Assembly (NCBI RefSeq): GCF_007003975.1
Contig: NZ_VFTC01000003.1
Span: 186,001-250,000, forward strand
Length of the DNA stretch: 64,000 nucleotides
Direction: 5' to 3'
Source: Mesorhizobium sp. WSM4306
GTDB taxonomy: Bacteria > Pseudomonadota > Alphaproteobacteria > Rhizobiales > Rhizobiaceae
Shown: positions 28,915 to 41,904 of the stretch, piece after piece
Numbering within the stretch: position 1 is the stretch's first letter
Layout of the letters: the number at the start of each line of letters is the position of its first letter
Program-made: the position numbers and the translations under genes
The notes under the pieces: model-generated
What the model was told of the DNA's origin: nothing
Database searches by the model: none
The model's input: only the letters and a program-made list of their open reading frames with translations

Positions 28915-29985
28915 TCACGCGGAGCGGCTGTTCTGCCGCATGCCGCCGGCAGCACGCGCCAGATCGGCCTGCACCATTTCCGCCACAAGATCCCTGAACC
29001 CGGTCGTGTGCGACCAGCCAAGTCTCGCCTTGGCCTTGGCGGGGTCGCCGAGCAAAAAGTCGACCTCGGTCGGCCGAAAATAGCGCGGATCGATACGCAC
29101 CAGGACCGTGCCCGAGCCGGCATCGACACCAACCTCGTCGACACCCTCGCCCTGCCAGCGGATGCTGCGACCGGTCTCGGCAAATGCCAGTTCGACAAAT
29201 TCGCGCACCGAATGCGCCTCGCCGGTCGCCAGCACGAAATCGTCGGCTTCGCTGTGCTGCAGAATGCGCCACATGCCTTCTACGTAGTCGCGCGCATGGC
29301 CCCAGTCACGCCTGGCGTCGAGATTGCCGAGATAGAGCGTGTCCTGCAGGCCGTGTTGAATCGAGGCGACGGCTCGCGTGATCTTGCGGGTGACGAAGGT
29401 TTCGCCGCGTGTCGGGCTTTCGTGGTTGAACAGGATGCCGTTGGCGGCGAACATGCCGTAGGCTTCCCGGTAATTGACCGTGATCCAGTAGGCGTAGAGC
29501 TTGGCCGCGGCATAGGGCGAGCGCGGATGGAACGGCGTCGTCTCGCTTTGCGGGACCTCGCGCGCCTTGCCGTAAAGCTCCGAGGTCGAGGCCTGGTAAA
29601 AACGCACCGATTTTTCCATGCCGAGGATGCGGATCGCCTCCAGCAGCCTGAGCGTGCCCAGCGCATCGGCATTGCCGGTGTATTCGGGCGTCTCGAAACT
29701 CACCTGGACATGGCTCTGGGCGCCGAGATTGTAGATCTCGCTCGGCCGCGTCTCCTGCACGAGACGAATAAGATTGGTTGCGTCGGTCAGGTCGCCATAA
29801 TGCAGGAAAAAGCGCGCACCGCGCTCATGCGGATCGACATAGATGTCGTCGACGCGCTCGGTGTTGAACGAAGATGAGCGCCGTTTGACGCCATGGACAA
29901 TATAGCCCTTCCGCAGAAGCAGCTCTGCAAGATAGGCCCCGTCCTGCCCGGTTACCCCGGTGATGAGCGCCACTTTTTCCGTCAT
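28915..29985 (-). CDS. gmd: GDP-mannose 4,6-dehydratase
   Basis: Makes GDP-4-keto-6-deoxy-D-mannose from GDP-mannose, the first step to GDP-L-fucose. The start at 29985 gives [23 protein letters not shown], the typical N-terminus; an ATG six codons upstream is also possible. 356 residues. Signatures: [15 protein letters not shown] near residue 35, the catalytic [16 protein letters not shown] (Ser/Thr and Glu) near residue 130, and [22 protein letters not shown] (YxxxK). The first gene of the gmd-fcl-fucosyltransferase operon. Confidence 0.97.
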   Translation of the reverse strand: MTEKVALITGVTGQDGAYLAELLLRKGYIVHGVKRRSSSFNTERVDDIYVDPHERGARFFLHYGDLTDATNLIRLVQETRPSEIYNLGAQSHVQVSFETPEYTGNADALGTLRLLEAIRILGMEKSVRFYQASTSELYGKAREVPQSETTPFHPRSPYAAAKLYAYWITVNYREAYGMFAANGILFNHESPTRGETFVTRKITRAVASIQHGLQDTLYLGNLDARRDWGHARDYVEGMWRILQHSEADDFVLATGEAHSVREFVELAFAETGRSIRWQGEGVDEVGVDAGSGTVLVRIDPRYFRPTEVDFLLGDPAKAKARLGWSHTTGFRDLVAEMVQADLARAAGGMRQNSRSA

Positions 29986-30087
29986 TGCCGCGTTTGTCCG
30001 CATTAAATCCCGGCAACCGAATACAGATTTGGCGCAAGAACGCAAATCCCCCATACGGCGGATGCTTTTCAGCCAGCTATGCTGTTC

Positions 30088-31242
30088 TCAGGCACCCACG
30101 ACCGCGCAGAAATGCTTCATCCTGGCCAGCGCAAGCGCGGGATCGGCGAGCAGCCCTGCCTGGTCGCCAAGGCGAAAGATGTCGGCATAGTGCAGGATGC
30201 CGCGCGCCGACTGCATGCCGCCGACCATTGTGAAATGATCCTGATGGCCGTTGAGCCAGGCCATGAAGACAATGCCCGCCTTGTAGTACTCGGTCGGCGC
30301 CTCGAAGATCTTGCGCGACAGCGGCACTGTCGGCGCCATCAGCGCGTCATAGCCGGCGCGGTCGCCGGCGGCCAACTTCGCCAGGGCCGCATTGGCGACC
30401 GGCGCGATGGCGTCGAAGATGCCGAGCAAGGCATGCGAGTGACGTTTCCCGTCGCCGGCAATCAGTTCGGGATAGTTGAAGTCGTCGCCGGTGAACATGA
30501 CGACGCCGTCCGGCAACCGGTCGCGCAGGGCGACTTCCTTGCCGGCATCGAGCAGTGAAATCTTTATCCCCTCGACCTTGCCGGCATGGCGCTCGATGAT
30601 GGCGACGACGGTGTCGAGCGCAGTCTCGAAACTCTCACTGCCCCAATAGCCCTTCAGTGCCGGATCGAACATGTCGCCCAGCCAGTGCAGGATGACCTTG
30701 CCGGAGGCCTGATTGAGGATGCGGTCGTAGACCCTGATATAATCATCCGGGCCTTTGGCGACCGCCGCCAACGCCCGGCTGGCCATCATGATTGCCTTGC
30801 CACCCTGCCCTTCGATGAAGGTGAACTGCTGCTCATAGGCGGCGATCACGTCATCGAGCGTCCTGGCAGCCGCCGGCATCAGATGATCGGTGCCGGCGCC
30901 CGATGCCAGATCGGCGCCTTCGACGCTGCGCGCCTCGGCGATCGAGCGCCGGATCAATTCCTTGGCATTTATCCAGTCGAAGCCCATGCCGCGCTGCGAG
31001 GTGTCCATCGCTTCGGCGATGCGGAAGCCGAGCCGCCACAGATGGTGGCGAAACGCCATGGTCTTGTCCCAGTCGACGACCGGTCGCGACCAGGGATTGG
31101 TCATCGCAAGCGGGTCGGCGACGACATGCGCCGCGGCATAGGCAATGCGCGGGAAAGCAGCACCTATTCTGGGCTCCACCGGGTCGCCCACGAGCTTGTA
31201 GCTGACGCGGCCGCCACTCTCCGCAGGCAGGGTGATGTCCAT
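30088..31242 (-). CDS. DUF993 protein, dihydrodipicolinate synthase-like aldolase
   Basis: A 384-residue protein of the DUF993 family (PF06187), whose members share the class I aldolase TIM barrel of DHDPS. The start at 31242 (MDITLPAESGGRVSYKLVG) follows GGAGG; an ATG at 31263 is less well placed. Recognisable features are HHLWRLGFRIAEAMDTSQRGMG near residue 80, GKVILHWLGDMFDPALKGYWG near residue 200 and the Lys in VEGIKISLLDAGKE, a candidate Schiff-base residue. It is divergent from the lacI gene and shares the operator-rich region with it, so it is probably the aldolase step of that regulon. Actual substrate unknown. Confidence 0.88.
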   Translation of the reverse strand: MDITLPAESGGRVSYKLVGDPVEPRIGAAFPRIAYAAAHVVADPLAMTNPWSRPVVDWDKTMAFRHHLWRLGFRIAEAMDTSQRGMGFDWINAKELIRRSIAEARSVEGADLASGAGTDHLMPAAARTLDDVIAAYEQQFTFIEGQGGKAIMMASRALAAVAKGPDDYIRVYDRILNQASGKVILHWLGDMFDPALKGYWGSESFETALDTVVAIIERHAGKVEGIKISLLDAGKEVALRDRLPDGVVMFTGDDFNYPELIAGDGKRHSHALLGIFDAIAPVANAALAKLAAGDRAGYDALMAPTVPLSRKIFEAPTEYYKAGIVFMAWLNGHQDHFTMVGGMQSARGILHYADIFRLGDQAGLLADPALALARMKHFCAVVGA

Positions 31243-31271
31243 GGCAACCTCCGTTTCCGGCATCCTATAAA

Positions 31272-31283
31272 TGGAACGTTCCA
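31272..31283. promoter_or_regulatory. LacI-type operator 1
   Basis: Perfect palindrome TGGAACGTTCCA, about 30 bases upstream of the DUF993 start, placed to block its promoter. The GAACGTTC core recurs at 31425. Central CG palindromes of this sort are typical LacI/GalR-family sites. Confidence 0.7.
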
Positions 31284-31313
31284 ATAAATCAAGAACCTTT
31301 ATGATTCCTGAGA

Positions 31314-31327
31314 TTGAACCGGTCCAA
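31314..31327. promoter_or_regulatory. Possible third LacI-type operator
   Basis: TTGAACCGGTCCAA is a palindrome apart from one mismatched pair, with a CCGG centre. It lies between the two GAACGTTC sites. Weaker than those and with a different core. Confidence 0.35.
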
Positions 31328-31420
31328 ATGCCGAAAGAGGCCAAGAGCCTTGCTGAACATCACATTCATCAATTTTTCGATCCTCTCCAGAATCCCGATT
31401 GACTCTCGTTTGACACAGTG

Positions 31421-31436
31421 ATTAGAACGTTCCAAT
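31421..31436. promoter_or_regulatory. LacI-type operator 2
   Basis: ATTAGAACGTTCCAAT, a palindrome with one mismatched pair sharing the GAACGTTC core of operator 1. It is 35 bases before the lacI start, fitting autoregulation and control of the rightward operon. Confidence 0.7.
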
Positions 31437-31470
31437 AGATTTTCCAATTCAGGCGGAGGAAGCCAACCGT

Positions 31471-35117
<3,647 letters not shown>

Positions 35118-35125
<8 letters not shown>

Positions 35126-35894
35126 GCGCCTCGTCAGCTTCGAGCAGGACGGCGCCATCGGCATCGTCACGCTGCACCGGCCGGAAAAATTCAACGCGCT
35201 GGACATCCCGATGCTGCGCGCGCTGGAAGCCGCGCTCGACGAGGCGGAACTCGCCGAAGGCGTGCGCGTCGTTCTGATCCGTGGCGAAGGCAAGGGCTTT
35301 TGCGCCGGCGGCGATGTCGAGGCCTGGGCGCAGATGAGCGCAGCCGATTTCCAGGTGCAATGGGTGCGCTACGGCCACCGCGTCTTCGACCGGCTGGCGC
35401 GGCTCCGGCAGCCGACCATCGCCGTTCTTTCCGGCCACGCGCTGGGCGGCGGGTTGGAACTGGCGGTCGCCTGCGACTTCCGTGTCGCCGAAACCCACAT
35501 CAAGCTCGGCTTCCCCGAGACATCGATCGGCGTCGTGCCCGGCTGGTCCGGCACGCAACGCGCCGTACGCCGCTTCGGTGCTCAGATCGTGCGCCGCATG
35601 GCGCTCGGCGGCGAAGTCTTTGCTGCGCCCGACGCGCTCACCCTCGGCATCGTCGACCGTGTGGTCGAGACCGGCCAGGCCTTCGCCGAAGCCAAGGCGT
35701 GGGCGCAAAAAATCGCCGAGCGCGGGCCGCTAGCAACCGAAGCCGCCAAGTTGATGACTGCCGTCGCCGAAGGCGAGGAAAGCGCCGCCGCGACCGAGGC
35801 GCTGGCCAGCGGCTTCATTGCGCTGACCTGCGACCTCAAAGCCGGCGTCGGCGCCTTCAAGACGAAGCAAAAGCCGGCCTTTTCGAGATCCTAG
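35118..35894 (+). CDS. Enoyl-CoA hydratase/isomerase (crotonase) family protein
   Basis: 258 residues from ATG 35118 (CGGAGGC upstream), overlapping the CoA-transferase stop by eight bases. The crotonase fold shows ALDIPMLRALEAAL, the oxyanion block GEGKGFCAGGDVEAWAQM near residue 62, and SGHALGGGLELAVACDFRVA with the second oxyanion Gly near residue 108. The Glu positions in the FPETSIGVVPGWSGTQ region are as in hydratases. Together with the CoA-transferase it suggests hydration, dehydration or cleavage of a CoA-linked intermediate. Confidence 0.92.
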
Positions 35895-35901
35895 AGAAAG
35901 C

Positions 35902-37416
35902 ATGATGAACGCACCGCTCAACATTTCCATGCCGACTGAGGCGTCCAAGGCGCCAAAGGCTTACAAGCTCCTGATCGACGGCAAGCATGTCGATGCCCGC
36001 GACGGCCGTACGCTGGAGCGCAACAGCCCCGGCCACGGCTTCACCGTTTCGCGCTATGCACAGGCCGGCGCGGCCGAGGTGGAAGCGGCGATGCAGGCAG
36101 CGCACAAAGCTTTCGAGACCGGCCCCTGGCCGCGCATAAAGGCATCGGAGCGCGCCGCCATCCTGCTCAGGACGGCCGACCTGATCGAGACCCGGTTGGA
36201 AGACATCGCCCGGCTCGATGCGCTGGAATCCGGCAAGCCGATCGCTCAGGCGCGCGGCGAAATCGGCGGCGCCGTCGACATCTGGCGCTATGCTGCCTCG
36301 CTTGCCCGCACGCTGCATGGCGAGAGCTACGCCAATCTCGGCGACGCCATGCTGGGCGTCGTGCTGCGCGAACCGATCGGCGTCGTCTCCATCATCACGC
36401 CGTGGAATTTCCCTTTCCTCATCGTCAGCCAGAAACTGCCTTTCGCGCTCGCCGCCGGCTGCACGGCCGTGGTGAAGCCCTCAGAAATGACCTCGGCCTC
36501 GACCTTCCTGCTCGGCGATATCCTGATGCAGGCCGGCCTGCCCGCCGGTGTCGTCAACATTCTGGCCGGTCTCGGCGCCGATGTCGGTGCGCCGATGGTC
36601 AGCCATCCCTTGGTCGAGATGGTGTCGTTCACCGGTTCGACCCGCGTCGGCAAGATGACCATGGCTTCAGCCGCGCAATCGCTGAAGAAAGTCTCGATGG
36701 AACTCGGCGGCAAGAACGGCCAGATCGTTTTCCCCGATGCCGACCTCAAGGCGGCCGCCGACGCCGCTGTCTTCGGCGGCTTCTTCAACGCCGGCGAATG
36801 CTGCAATGCCGGCAGCCGGCTCATCGTGCACGAGGCGATTGCCGATGATTTCCTCGCCACTGTCAAGGCCCTGACCGCCAAGGTGAGGGTCGGTGACCCG
36901 CTCGACGACCAAACCAAGGTCGGCGCGATGATTTCCGCCGATCATCTGAATAAAGTCGCGAGCTACGTCACGGCAGCTGCGAGCGGGGGCAGCATCGTCT
37001 ACAGCGGCGGCAAGCAGTTGACCTCCAATGCCGGCCAATACCTTGATCCCACCATTGTCCGCGATGTTACCGAGGACATGGCCATTGCGCGTGAGGAAGT
37101 GTTCGGGCCGGTGCTCTCGGTGCTGACTTTTGAAACGATTGAAAAGGCGTTGCACATCGCCAACAACACGCCTTATGGTCTGTCGGCAGGGGTGTGGAGC
37201 GCCAGCATCGACACCTGTATGTCGGTGGCGCGTGGTGTGCGTTCGGGAACGGTTTGGGTGAACACATTCATGGAAGGCTACCCCGAGCTGCCATTCGGGG
37301 GCTACAAGCAGTCCGGCATCGGACGCGAACTCGGCAAACGCGCTGTCGAGGATTATACCGAGGAAAAGACAATCCAGTTTCATCGCGGCCAGCGCACCGG
37401 TTGGTGGGTCGGCTGA
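35902..37416 (+). CDS. NAD(P)-dependent aldehyde dehydrogenase
   Basis: A 504-residue aldehyde dehydrogenase. Signatures: cofactor block IITPWNFPFLIVSQKLPFALAAG (residues about 160-182), catalytic Glu in SMELGGKNGQIVF near 267, and the nucleophilic Cys in FFNAGECCNAGSRLI near 301 (three adjacent Cys-type positions, ECC). The C-terminal EEVFGPVLSVLTFE is present. The best general resemblance is to betaine-aldehyde/aminobutyraldehyde-type enzymes, but substrate is uncertain. Seven bases after the enoyl-CoA hydratase, in the same operon, where it probably oxidises the aldehyde released by GMC oxidoreductase or aldolase action. Confidence 0.93.
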   Translation: MMNAPLNISMPTEASKAPKAYKLLIDGKHVDARDGRTLERNSPGHGFTVSRYAQAGAAEVEAAMQAAHKAFETGPWPRIKASERAAILLRTADLIETRLEDIARLDALESGKPIAQARGEIGGAVDIWRYAASLARTLHGESYANLGDAMLGVVLREPIGVVSIITPWNFPFLIVSQKLPFALAAGCTAVVKPSEMTSASTFLLGDILMQAGLPAGVVNILAGLGADVGAPMVSHPLVEMVSFTGSTRVGKMTMASAAQSLKKVSMELGGKNGQIVFPDADLKAAADAAVFGGFFNAGECCNAGSRLIVHEAIADDFLATVKALTAKVRVGDPLDDQTKVGAMISADHLNKVASYVTAAASGGSIVYSGGKQLTSNAGQYLDPTIVRDVTEDMAIAREEVFGPVLSVLTFETIEKALHIANNTPYGLSAGVWSASIDTCMSVARGVRSGTVWVNTFMEGYPELPFGGYKQSGIGRELGKRAVEDYTEEKTIQFHRGQRTGWWVG

Positions 37417-37473
37417 GTTTGGAAGAACCGGTGGGCTTCCACCGGTGGTGTAATGCAACAAGGGAGGTAGTAC

Positions 37474-38727
37474 ATGTTGCGCAAACTGCTTATCGGAACG
37501 GCTCTGGCGACGACCTTTGCTTTCTCGGCGCATGCCGAGGACGTCAAGGAAGTGCAGATGCTGCATTGGTGGACGTCGGGCGGCGAAGCGGCTGCTCTCA
37601 ACGTCCTCAAGGGCGATCTGGCCAAGGAAGGCTATGCCTGGAAAGACGTGCCCGTGGCCGGCGGTGGCGGCGACGCCGCCATGACCGCGCTGAAGGCGAT
37701 GGTCGCAGCCGGCAATTACCCGACCGCTTCGCAGATGCTCGGCTACACCGTGCTCGATTATGCGGCGGCCGGCGTCATGGGCGACCTGACCGAAACGGCG
37801 AAGAAGGAAGGCTGGGACAAGTCGGTTCCGGCAGCCCTGCAGAAGTTCTCCGTCTATGACGGCAAGTGGGTCGCGGCTCCGGTCAACGTCCACTCCGTCA
37901 ACTGGCTGTGGATCAACAAGGCGGTGATGGACAAGATCGGCGGCACCGAGCCGAAGACCTTCGACGACTTCATCGCCCTGCTCGACAAGGCCAAGGCGGC
38001 TGGCGTCATCCCGCTCGCTCTCGGCGGCCAGAACTGGCAGGAAGCCACCATGTTCGACTCGGTCGTGCTGTCGACCGGTGGACCAGAGTTCTACAAGAAG
38101 GCCTTCAACGATCTCGACGACGCGTCCCTCAAGTCGGACACGATGAAGAAGTCGTTCGACAACCTCGCCAAGCTCGTCACCTATGTCGACCCGAACTTCT
38201 CGGGCCGCGACTGGAACCTTGCCACCGCCATGGTCATCAAGGGCGATGCCCTTGTCCAGGTGATGGGTGACTGGGCCAAGGGCGAGTTCAACGCCGCCAA
38301 GAAAACGCCGGGCACGGACTTCCTGTGCTATCGCTTCCCGGGCACGGAAGGCTCAGTGGTCTACAACTCCGACATGTTCGGCATGTTCAACGTCCCGGAC
38401 GACCGCAAGGCCGCCCAGGTCGCGTTGGCCACCGCAACCCTGTCGAAGAGCTTTCAGTCGGCCTTCAACGTCGTCAAGGGTTCGGTTCCGGCGCGTACCG
38501 ACGTTCCGGACACCGACTTCGACGCTTGCGGCAAGAAAGGCATCGCCGATCTGAAGGCTGCGAACGAGCGCGGCACGCTGTTCGGCTCGCTCGCCCAGGG
38601 TTATGGCGCGCCTCCGGCGGTCGCCAATGCCTACAAGGACGTCGTGTCGAAGTTCGTCCATGGTCAGATCAAGACCTCGGACGAAGCCGTGACCGAACTG
38701 GTCAAGGCGATTGACGACGCCAAGTAA
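37474..38727 (+). CDS. Sugar ABC transporter substrate-binding protein
   Basis: A 417-residue periplasmic binding protein of the SBP_bac_1 (CUT1) class. The signal peptide is [19 protein letters not shown]; the mature part begins [17 protein letters not shown], a sugar-binding opening typical of glucose/mannose binders such as Pseudomonas Gts[21 protein letters not shown] near residue 135 is the family hinge region. AGGGAGGT supports the start. The next genes are two permeases and an ATPase. A perfect 26-bp palindrome follows the stop and may set a higher level of this subunit than of the membrane subunits. Confidence 0.94.
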   Translation: MLRKLLIGTALATTFAFSAHAEDVKEVQMLHWWTSGGEAAALNVLKGDLAKEGYAWKDVPVAGGGGDAAMTALKAMVAAGNYPTASQMLGYTVLDYAAAGVMGDLTETAKKEGWDKSVPAALQKFSVYDGKWVAAPVNVHSVNWLWINKAVMDKIGGTEPKTFDDFIALLDKAKAAGVIPLALGGQNWQEATMFDSVVLSTGGPEFYKKAFNDLDDASLKSDTMKKSFDNLAKLVTYVDPNFSGRDWNLATAMVIKGDALVQVMGDWAKGEFNAAKKTPGTDFLCYRFPGTEGSVVYNSDMFGMFNVPDDRKAAQVALATATLSKSFQSAFNVVKGSVPARTDVPDTDFDACGKKGIADLKAANERGTLFGSLAQGYGAPPAVANAYKDVVSKFVHGQIKTSDEAVTELVKAIDDAK

Positions 38728-38744
38728 GCACTAGCCTTAAAAAC

Positions 38745-38770
38745 ACCTTCCCCGCCTAGGCGGGGAAGGT
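38745..38770 (+). terminator. 26-bp perfect palindrome, probable attenuator
   Basis: Thirteen bases from 38745 and their exact complement to 38770 form a gap-free palindrome (core CCCCGCCTAGGCGGGG). It lies 18 bases after the binding-protein stop and 105 bases before the first permease. No T-run follows, so partial termination or 3'-end protection of the upstream mRNA is more likely than complete termination. Confidence 0.6.
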
Positions 38771-38874
38771 TCCACCTCAGGATTGGCCGGCTCGTGCCGA
38801 CCAAGGACCCGTATGAACGGGCCGCCTTGCCGCCTGACGGCAGAGCTGGGACGACCCGAAACGGGAGGAGCCTC

Positions 38875-39825
38875 ATGAGCAGCGTAGCGACAACCCAGAT
38901 CAAGCTGACGCCGGAGCGGTCACGCCCCTCGGTGCGCTCCCGCCTGCAGGACGCCCTGCCCAAGCTCGTGCTGGCGCCGAGCTTCGCCATCACCATCGTC
39001 TTCGTCTACGGCTTCATCCTGTGGACGATCTATCTGTCCTTCACCAATTCCAAGACCTTCCCGTCCTATGTCATCACCGGCTCGCGCGCCTATCAGCGCC
39101 TGTGGGGCTGGACCTTCGACACCGACCCGCCATCGAGCTGGTACACGTCGATCACCAATATGGGCATTTTCGGCTTTCTCTACATCGCCATCTGCCTGGC
39201 GCTCGGCCTGTTCCTGGCCATCCTGCTCGACCAGAAGATCCGCGGCGAAGGCGTGTTGCGGCCGATCTATCTCTACCCGATGGCGCTGTCCTTCATCGTC
39301 ACCGGCGTCGCCTGGAAATGGTTCCTCGATCCGGGCCTTGGCCTCGAACAGACGCTGCATCAGTGGGGCTGGACGAGCTTCCATTTCGACTGGATCAAGA
39401 ACAAGGATTTCGTCATCTACACGGTGGTCATTGCCGGCGTCTGGCAAGCCTCCGGCTTCATCATGGCGATGTTCCTTGCCGGGCTTCGCGGCATAGACGG
39501 CGAGATCATGAAGGCAGCGCAGATCGATGGCGCCACCACCTTTCAGCTCTACCGCCGCATCGTCATCCCGCTGCTGCGGCCGATCTTCCTGTCGGCCTTC
39601 ATCGTGCTCGCCCACCTCGCCATCAAGTCGTACGACCTTGTCGTTGCGCTGACCAGCGGCGGCCCCGGCGGCTCGGCCTGGCTGCCGTCCAACTTCATGT
39701 ATGAGTACACTTTCAAGCGCAACGAAATGGCCGTCGGTTCGGCCAGTGCCGTGATCATGCTGATGACCATCGTCGCCATCATCGTGCCCTATCTCTATTC
39801 GGAACTGCGGGAGAAGCCGCGATGA
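38875..39825 (+). CDS. Sugar ABC transporter permease (MalF type)
   Basis: 316 residues from ATG 38875, which follows GGGAGGAG. Six TM helices are expected (VLAPSFAITIVFVYGFILWTI first). The cytoplasmic EAA loop is GEIMKAAQIDGATTFQLYRRI near residue 220, which contacts the ATPase. Pfam class BPD_transp_1, CUT1 subfamily. It ends in a four-base overlap (ATGA) with the second permease. Confidence 0.93.
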   Translation: MSSVATTQIKLTPERSRPSVRSRLQDALPKLVLAPSFAITIVFVYGFILWTIYLSFTNSKTFPSYVITGSRAYQRLWGWTFDTDPPSSWYTSITNMGIFGFLYIAICLALGLFLAILLDQKIRGEGVLRPIYLYPMALSFIVTGVAWKWFLDPGLGLEQTLHQWGWTSFHFDWIKNKDFVIYTVVIAGVWQASGFIMAMFLAGLRGIDGEIMKAAQIDGATTFQLYRRIVIPLLRPIFLSAFIVLAHLAIKSYDLVVALTSGGPGGSAWLPSNFMYEYTFKRNEMAVGSASAVIMLMTIVAIIVPYLYSELREKPR

Positions 39826-40766
39826 GCGCTGTCGCCACCCCTGCCCGCCAGGCCTCTAGCGGCATCAGCAGCAAGACCCTCAACCGCGTCGTCATCTACG
39901 GGCTGCTGGCGCTGTTTGCGCTGTTCTACCTGATGCCGCTGTTCGTCATGCTGGTCACGTCGTTCAAGACCATGGACGAGATCCAGAACGGCAACATGCT
40001 GTCGCTGCCCCATGCGCCGACTTTCGCGCCATGGATAAAGGCGTGGAGCGAAGTCTGCTCGGGCCTGACCTGCGTCGGCATGAAGGGCTACTTCTGGAAC
40101 TCCATCAAGATGGTCGTGCCGGCTGTGCTGATCTCGACGCTGCTCGGCGCGCTCAACGGTTACGTGCTGACCAAATGGCGCTTCCGCGGCCACACGCTGG
40201 TCTTCGCCATGATGCTGTTTGCCTGCTTCATTCCGTTCCAGTCGGTGCTGTTGCCGATGGCGACGATCCTCGGCAGCCTCGGCCGCTTCGGCGTCACCCT
40301 GCAGAACGCCACCGGCTTTAATTTCGGCCTCGGCAATTCGACCGTCAATCTGGTCTTCGTCCACGTGGTCTACGGCCTTGGCTTCACCACGCTCTTCTTC
40401 CGCAATTATTACGAAGCCTTCCCCACCGAGTTGATCAAGGCGGCACAGGTCGACGGCGCCTCCTTCTTCCAGATATTTCGGCGCATCATGCTGCCCAATT
40501 CGCTGCCGATCATCGTCGTGACGGTGATCTACCAGTTCACCAACATCTGGAACGACTTCCTGTTCGCCTCCGCCTATGCCGGGTCCGGCGACGTGATGCC
40601 GATGACGGTGGCGCTGAACAACGTCGTCAACACTTCGACCGGCGTCGTCGAATACAACGTCAACATGGCGGCCGCGATGATCGCCGCGCTCCCCACCCTA
40701 ATCGTCTACATCGTCGCCGGCCGCTATTTCGTGCGCGGGCTGATGGCCGGCGCGGTCAAAGGCTGA
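39822..40766 (+). CDS. Sugar ABC transporter permease (MalG type)
   Basis: A 314-residue partner of the preceding permease, with six predicted TM helices (VVIYGLLALFALFYLMPLFVML first) and the EAA loop TELIKAAQVDGASFFQIFRRIMLP near residue 205. The C-terminus (VAGRYFVRGLMAGAVKG) is the characteristic MalG-type tail. Translationally coupled to the upstream permease; the ATPase gene follows after 18 bases. Confidence 0.94.
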   Translation: MSAVATPARQASSGISSKTLNRVVIYGLLALFALFYLMPLFVMLVTSFKTMDEIQNGNMLSLPHAPTFAPWIKAWSEVCSGLTCVGMKGYFWNSIKMVVPAVLISTLLGALNGYVLTKWRFRGHTLVFAMMLFACFIPFQSVLLPMATILGSLGRFGVTLQNATGFNFGLGNSTVNLVFVHVVYGLGFTTLFFRNYYEAFPTELIKAAQVDGASFFQIFRRIMLPNSLPIIVVTVIYQFTNIWNDFLFASAYAGSGDVMPMTVALNNVVNTSTGVVEYNVNMAAAMIAALPTLIVYIVAGRYFVRGLMAGAVKG

Positions 40767-40784
40767 GCTAGGAAGGAATAACCC

Positions 40785-41900
40785 ATGGCTTTTCTGGAAA
40801 TTGATGGGCTGAAGAAGCGCTTCGGAAATGTTGAAATCCTGAAGGGCATCGATGTCGAGCTCGAAAAGGGTGGCTTCCTGGTGCTGGTCGGCCCGTCCGG
40901 CTGCGGCAAGTCCACCTTGCTCAACACCATCGCCGGCCTGGAGCAGATCACCGAGGGCGAGATCCGTGTCGACGGTCGCGCCATCAACGATCTGCACCCG
41001 TCCAAGCGTGACATCGCCATGGTGTTCCAGAGCTATGCGCTCTACCCGAACATGACGGTGGCCGGGAACATCTCCTTCGGCATGGAGATGCGCGGCGTGC
41101 CGGCCGACGAGCGCCAGAAGGCGATCGACAAGGTGGCCAAGGTCCTGCAGATCGGCCACCTCCTGCAGCGCAAGCCGAGCCAGCTTTCCGGCGGCCAGCG
41201 CCAGCGCGTCGCCATGGGCCGGGCGCTGGTGCGCGACCCCAAACTGTTCCTGTTCGACGAGCCTTTGTCCAACCTCGACGCCAAGCTGCGCGTCGACATG
41301 CGCATCGAGATCAAGCGACTGCATGCCACCACCGGCACCACGATCGTCTACGTCACCCACGACCAGATCGAGGCCATGACGCTGGCGACCAAGATCGCCG
41401 TCATGCGCGACGGCGAGGTGCAACAGTTCGGCACGCCGGCCGAGATCTACAACAACCCCACCAACCTGTTCGTCGCCGACTTCATGGGCTCGCCGGCGAT
41501 GAACCTGATACCGGCGACCATCGCCACATCGGGCAATGCGCTGTCCGTCGTTTTGCAGCGCGAGCAGCGCGAGCCGATCACGTTGCCGATGGCCAATGCG
41601 CCGGCGGGCCTCTCGGAATTCCAGGGCAAGCCGATCATCTTCGGCGTCCGGCCGGAAGCGCTGACCGATCCGGAAGGTGCCGAGCGCAACGCCTCCAACA
41701 TCGCCACCGCCGACCTGCACATCGAAGTGGTCGAGCCTGCGGGTTCCGACACGTTCGCGGTCACCAATCTCGGCGGCAAGCCCGTTGTGGCGCGGCTGCG
41801 CGCCGACGCCAACATCCAGCCGGGCACCAGAACGCCGCTGGCCTTCAACCTGACCAAGGCAGTGTTCTTCGATCCGACGACCGAGAACCGCATTCGCTGA
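40785..41900 (+). CDS. Sugar ABC transporter ATP-binding protein (UgpC/MsmK type)
   Basis: 371 residues. Walker A is GPSGCGKSTLLN near residue 37, Q-loop MVFQSYALYPNM near 82, signature LSGGQRQRVAMGRAL near 134, Walker B KLFLFDEPLSNLDAKLR near 153 and switch His in VTHDQIEAM. The C-terminal TOBE/OB regulatory domain (residues about 240-370) is typical of CUT1 ATPases such as MalK and UgpC. Energises uptake with the two preceding permeases. The GMC oxidoreductase starts four bases later. Confidence 0.96.
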   Translation: MAFLEIDGLKKRFGNVEILKGIDVELEKGGFLVLVGPSGCGKSTLLNTIAGLEQITEGEIRVDGRAINDLHPSKRDIAMVFQSYALYPNMTVAGNISFGMEMRGVPADERQKAIDKVAKVLQIGHLLQRKPSQLSGGQRQRVAMGRALVRDPKLFLFDEPLSNLDAKLRVDMRIEIKRLHATTGTTIVYVTHDQIEAMTLATKIAVMRDGEVQQFGTPAEIYNNPTNLFVADFMGSPAMNLIPATIATSGNALSVVLQREQREPITLPMANAPAGLSEFQGKPIIFGVRPEALTDPEGAERNASNIATADLHIEVVEPAGSDTFAVTNLGGKPVVARLRADANIQPGTRTPLAFNLTKAVFFDPTTENRIR

Positions 41901-41904
41901 CGCT

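Noticed and set aside
27931..29877. 648-codon plus-strand open frame
   Set aside because: Antisense to fcl and gmd; both of those are unambiguous.
22758..30000. tRNA-Val as the integration site of a genomic island holding the glycan genes
   Set aside because: No integrase and no direct repeat of the tRNA 3' end was found downstream, so there is no evidence beyond position.
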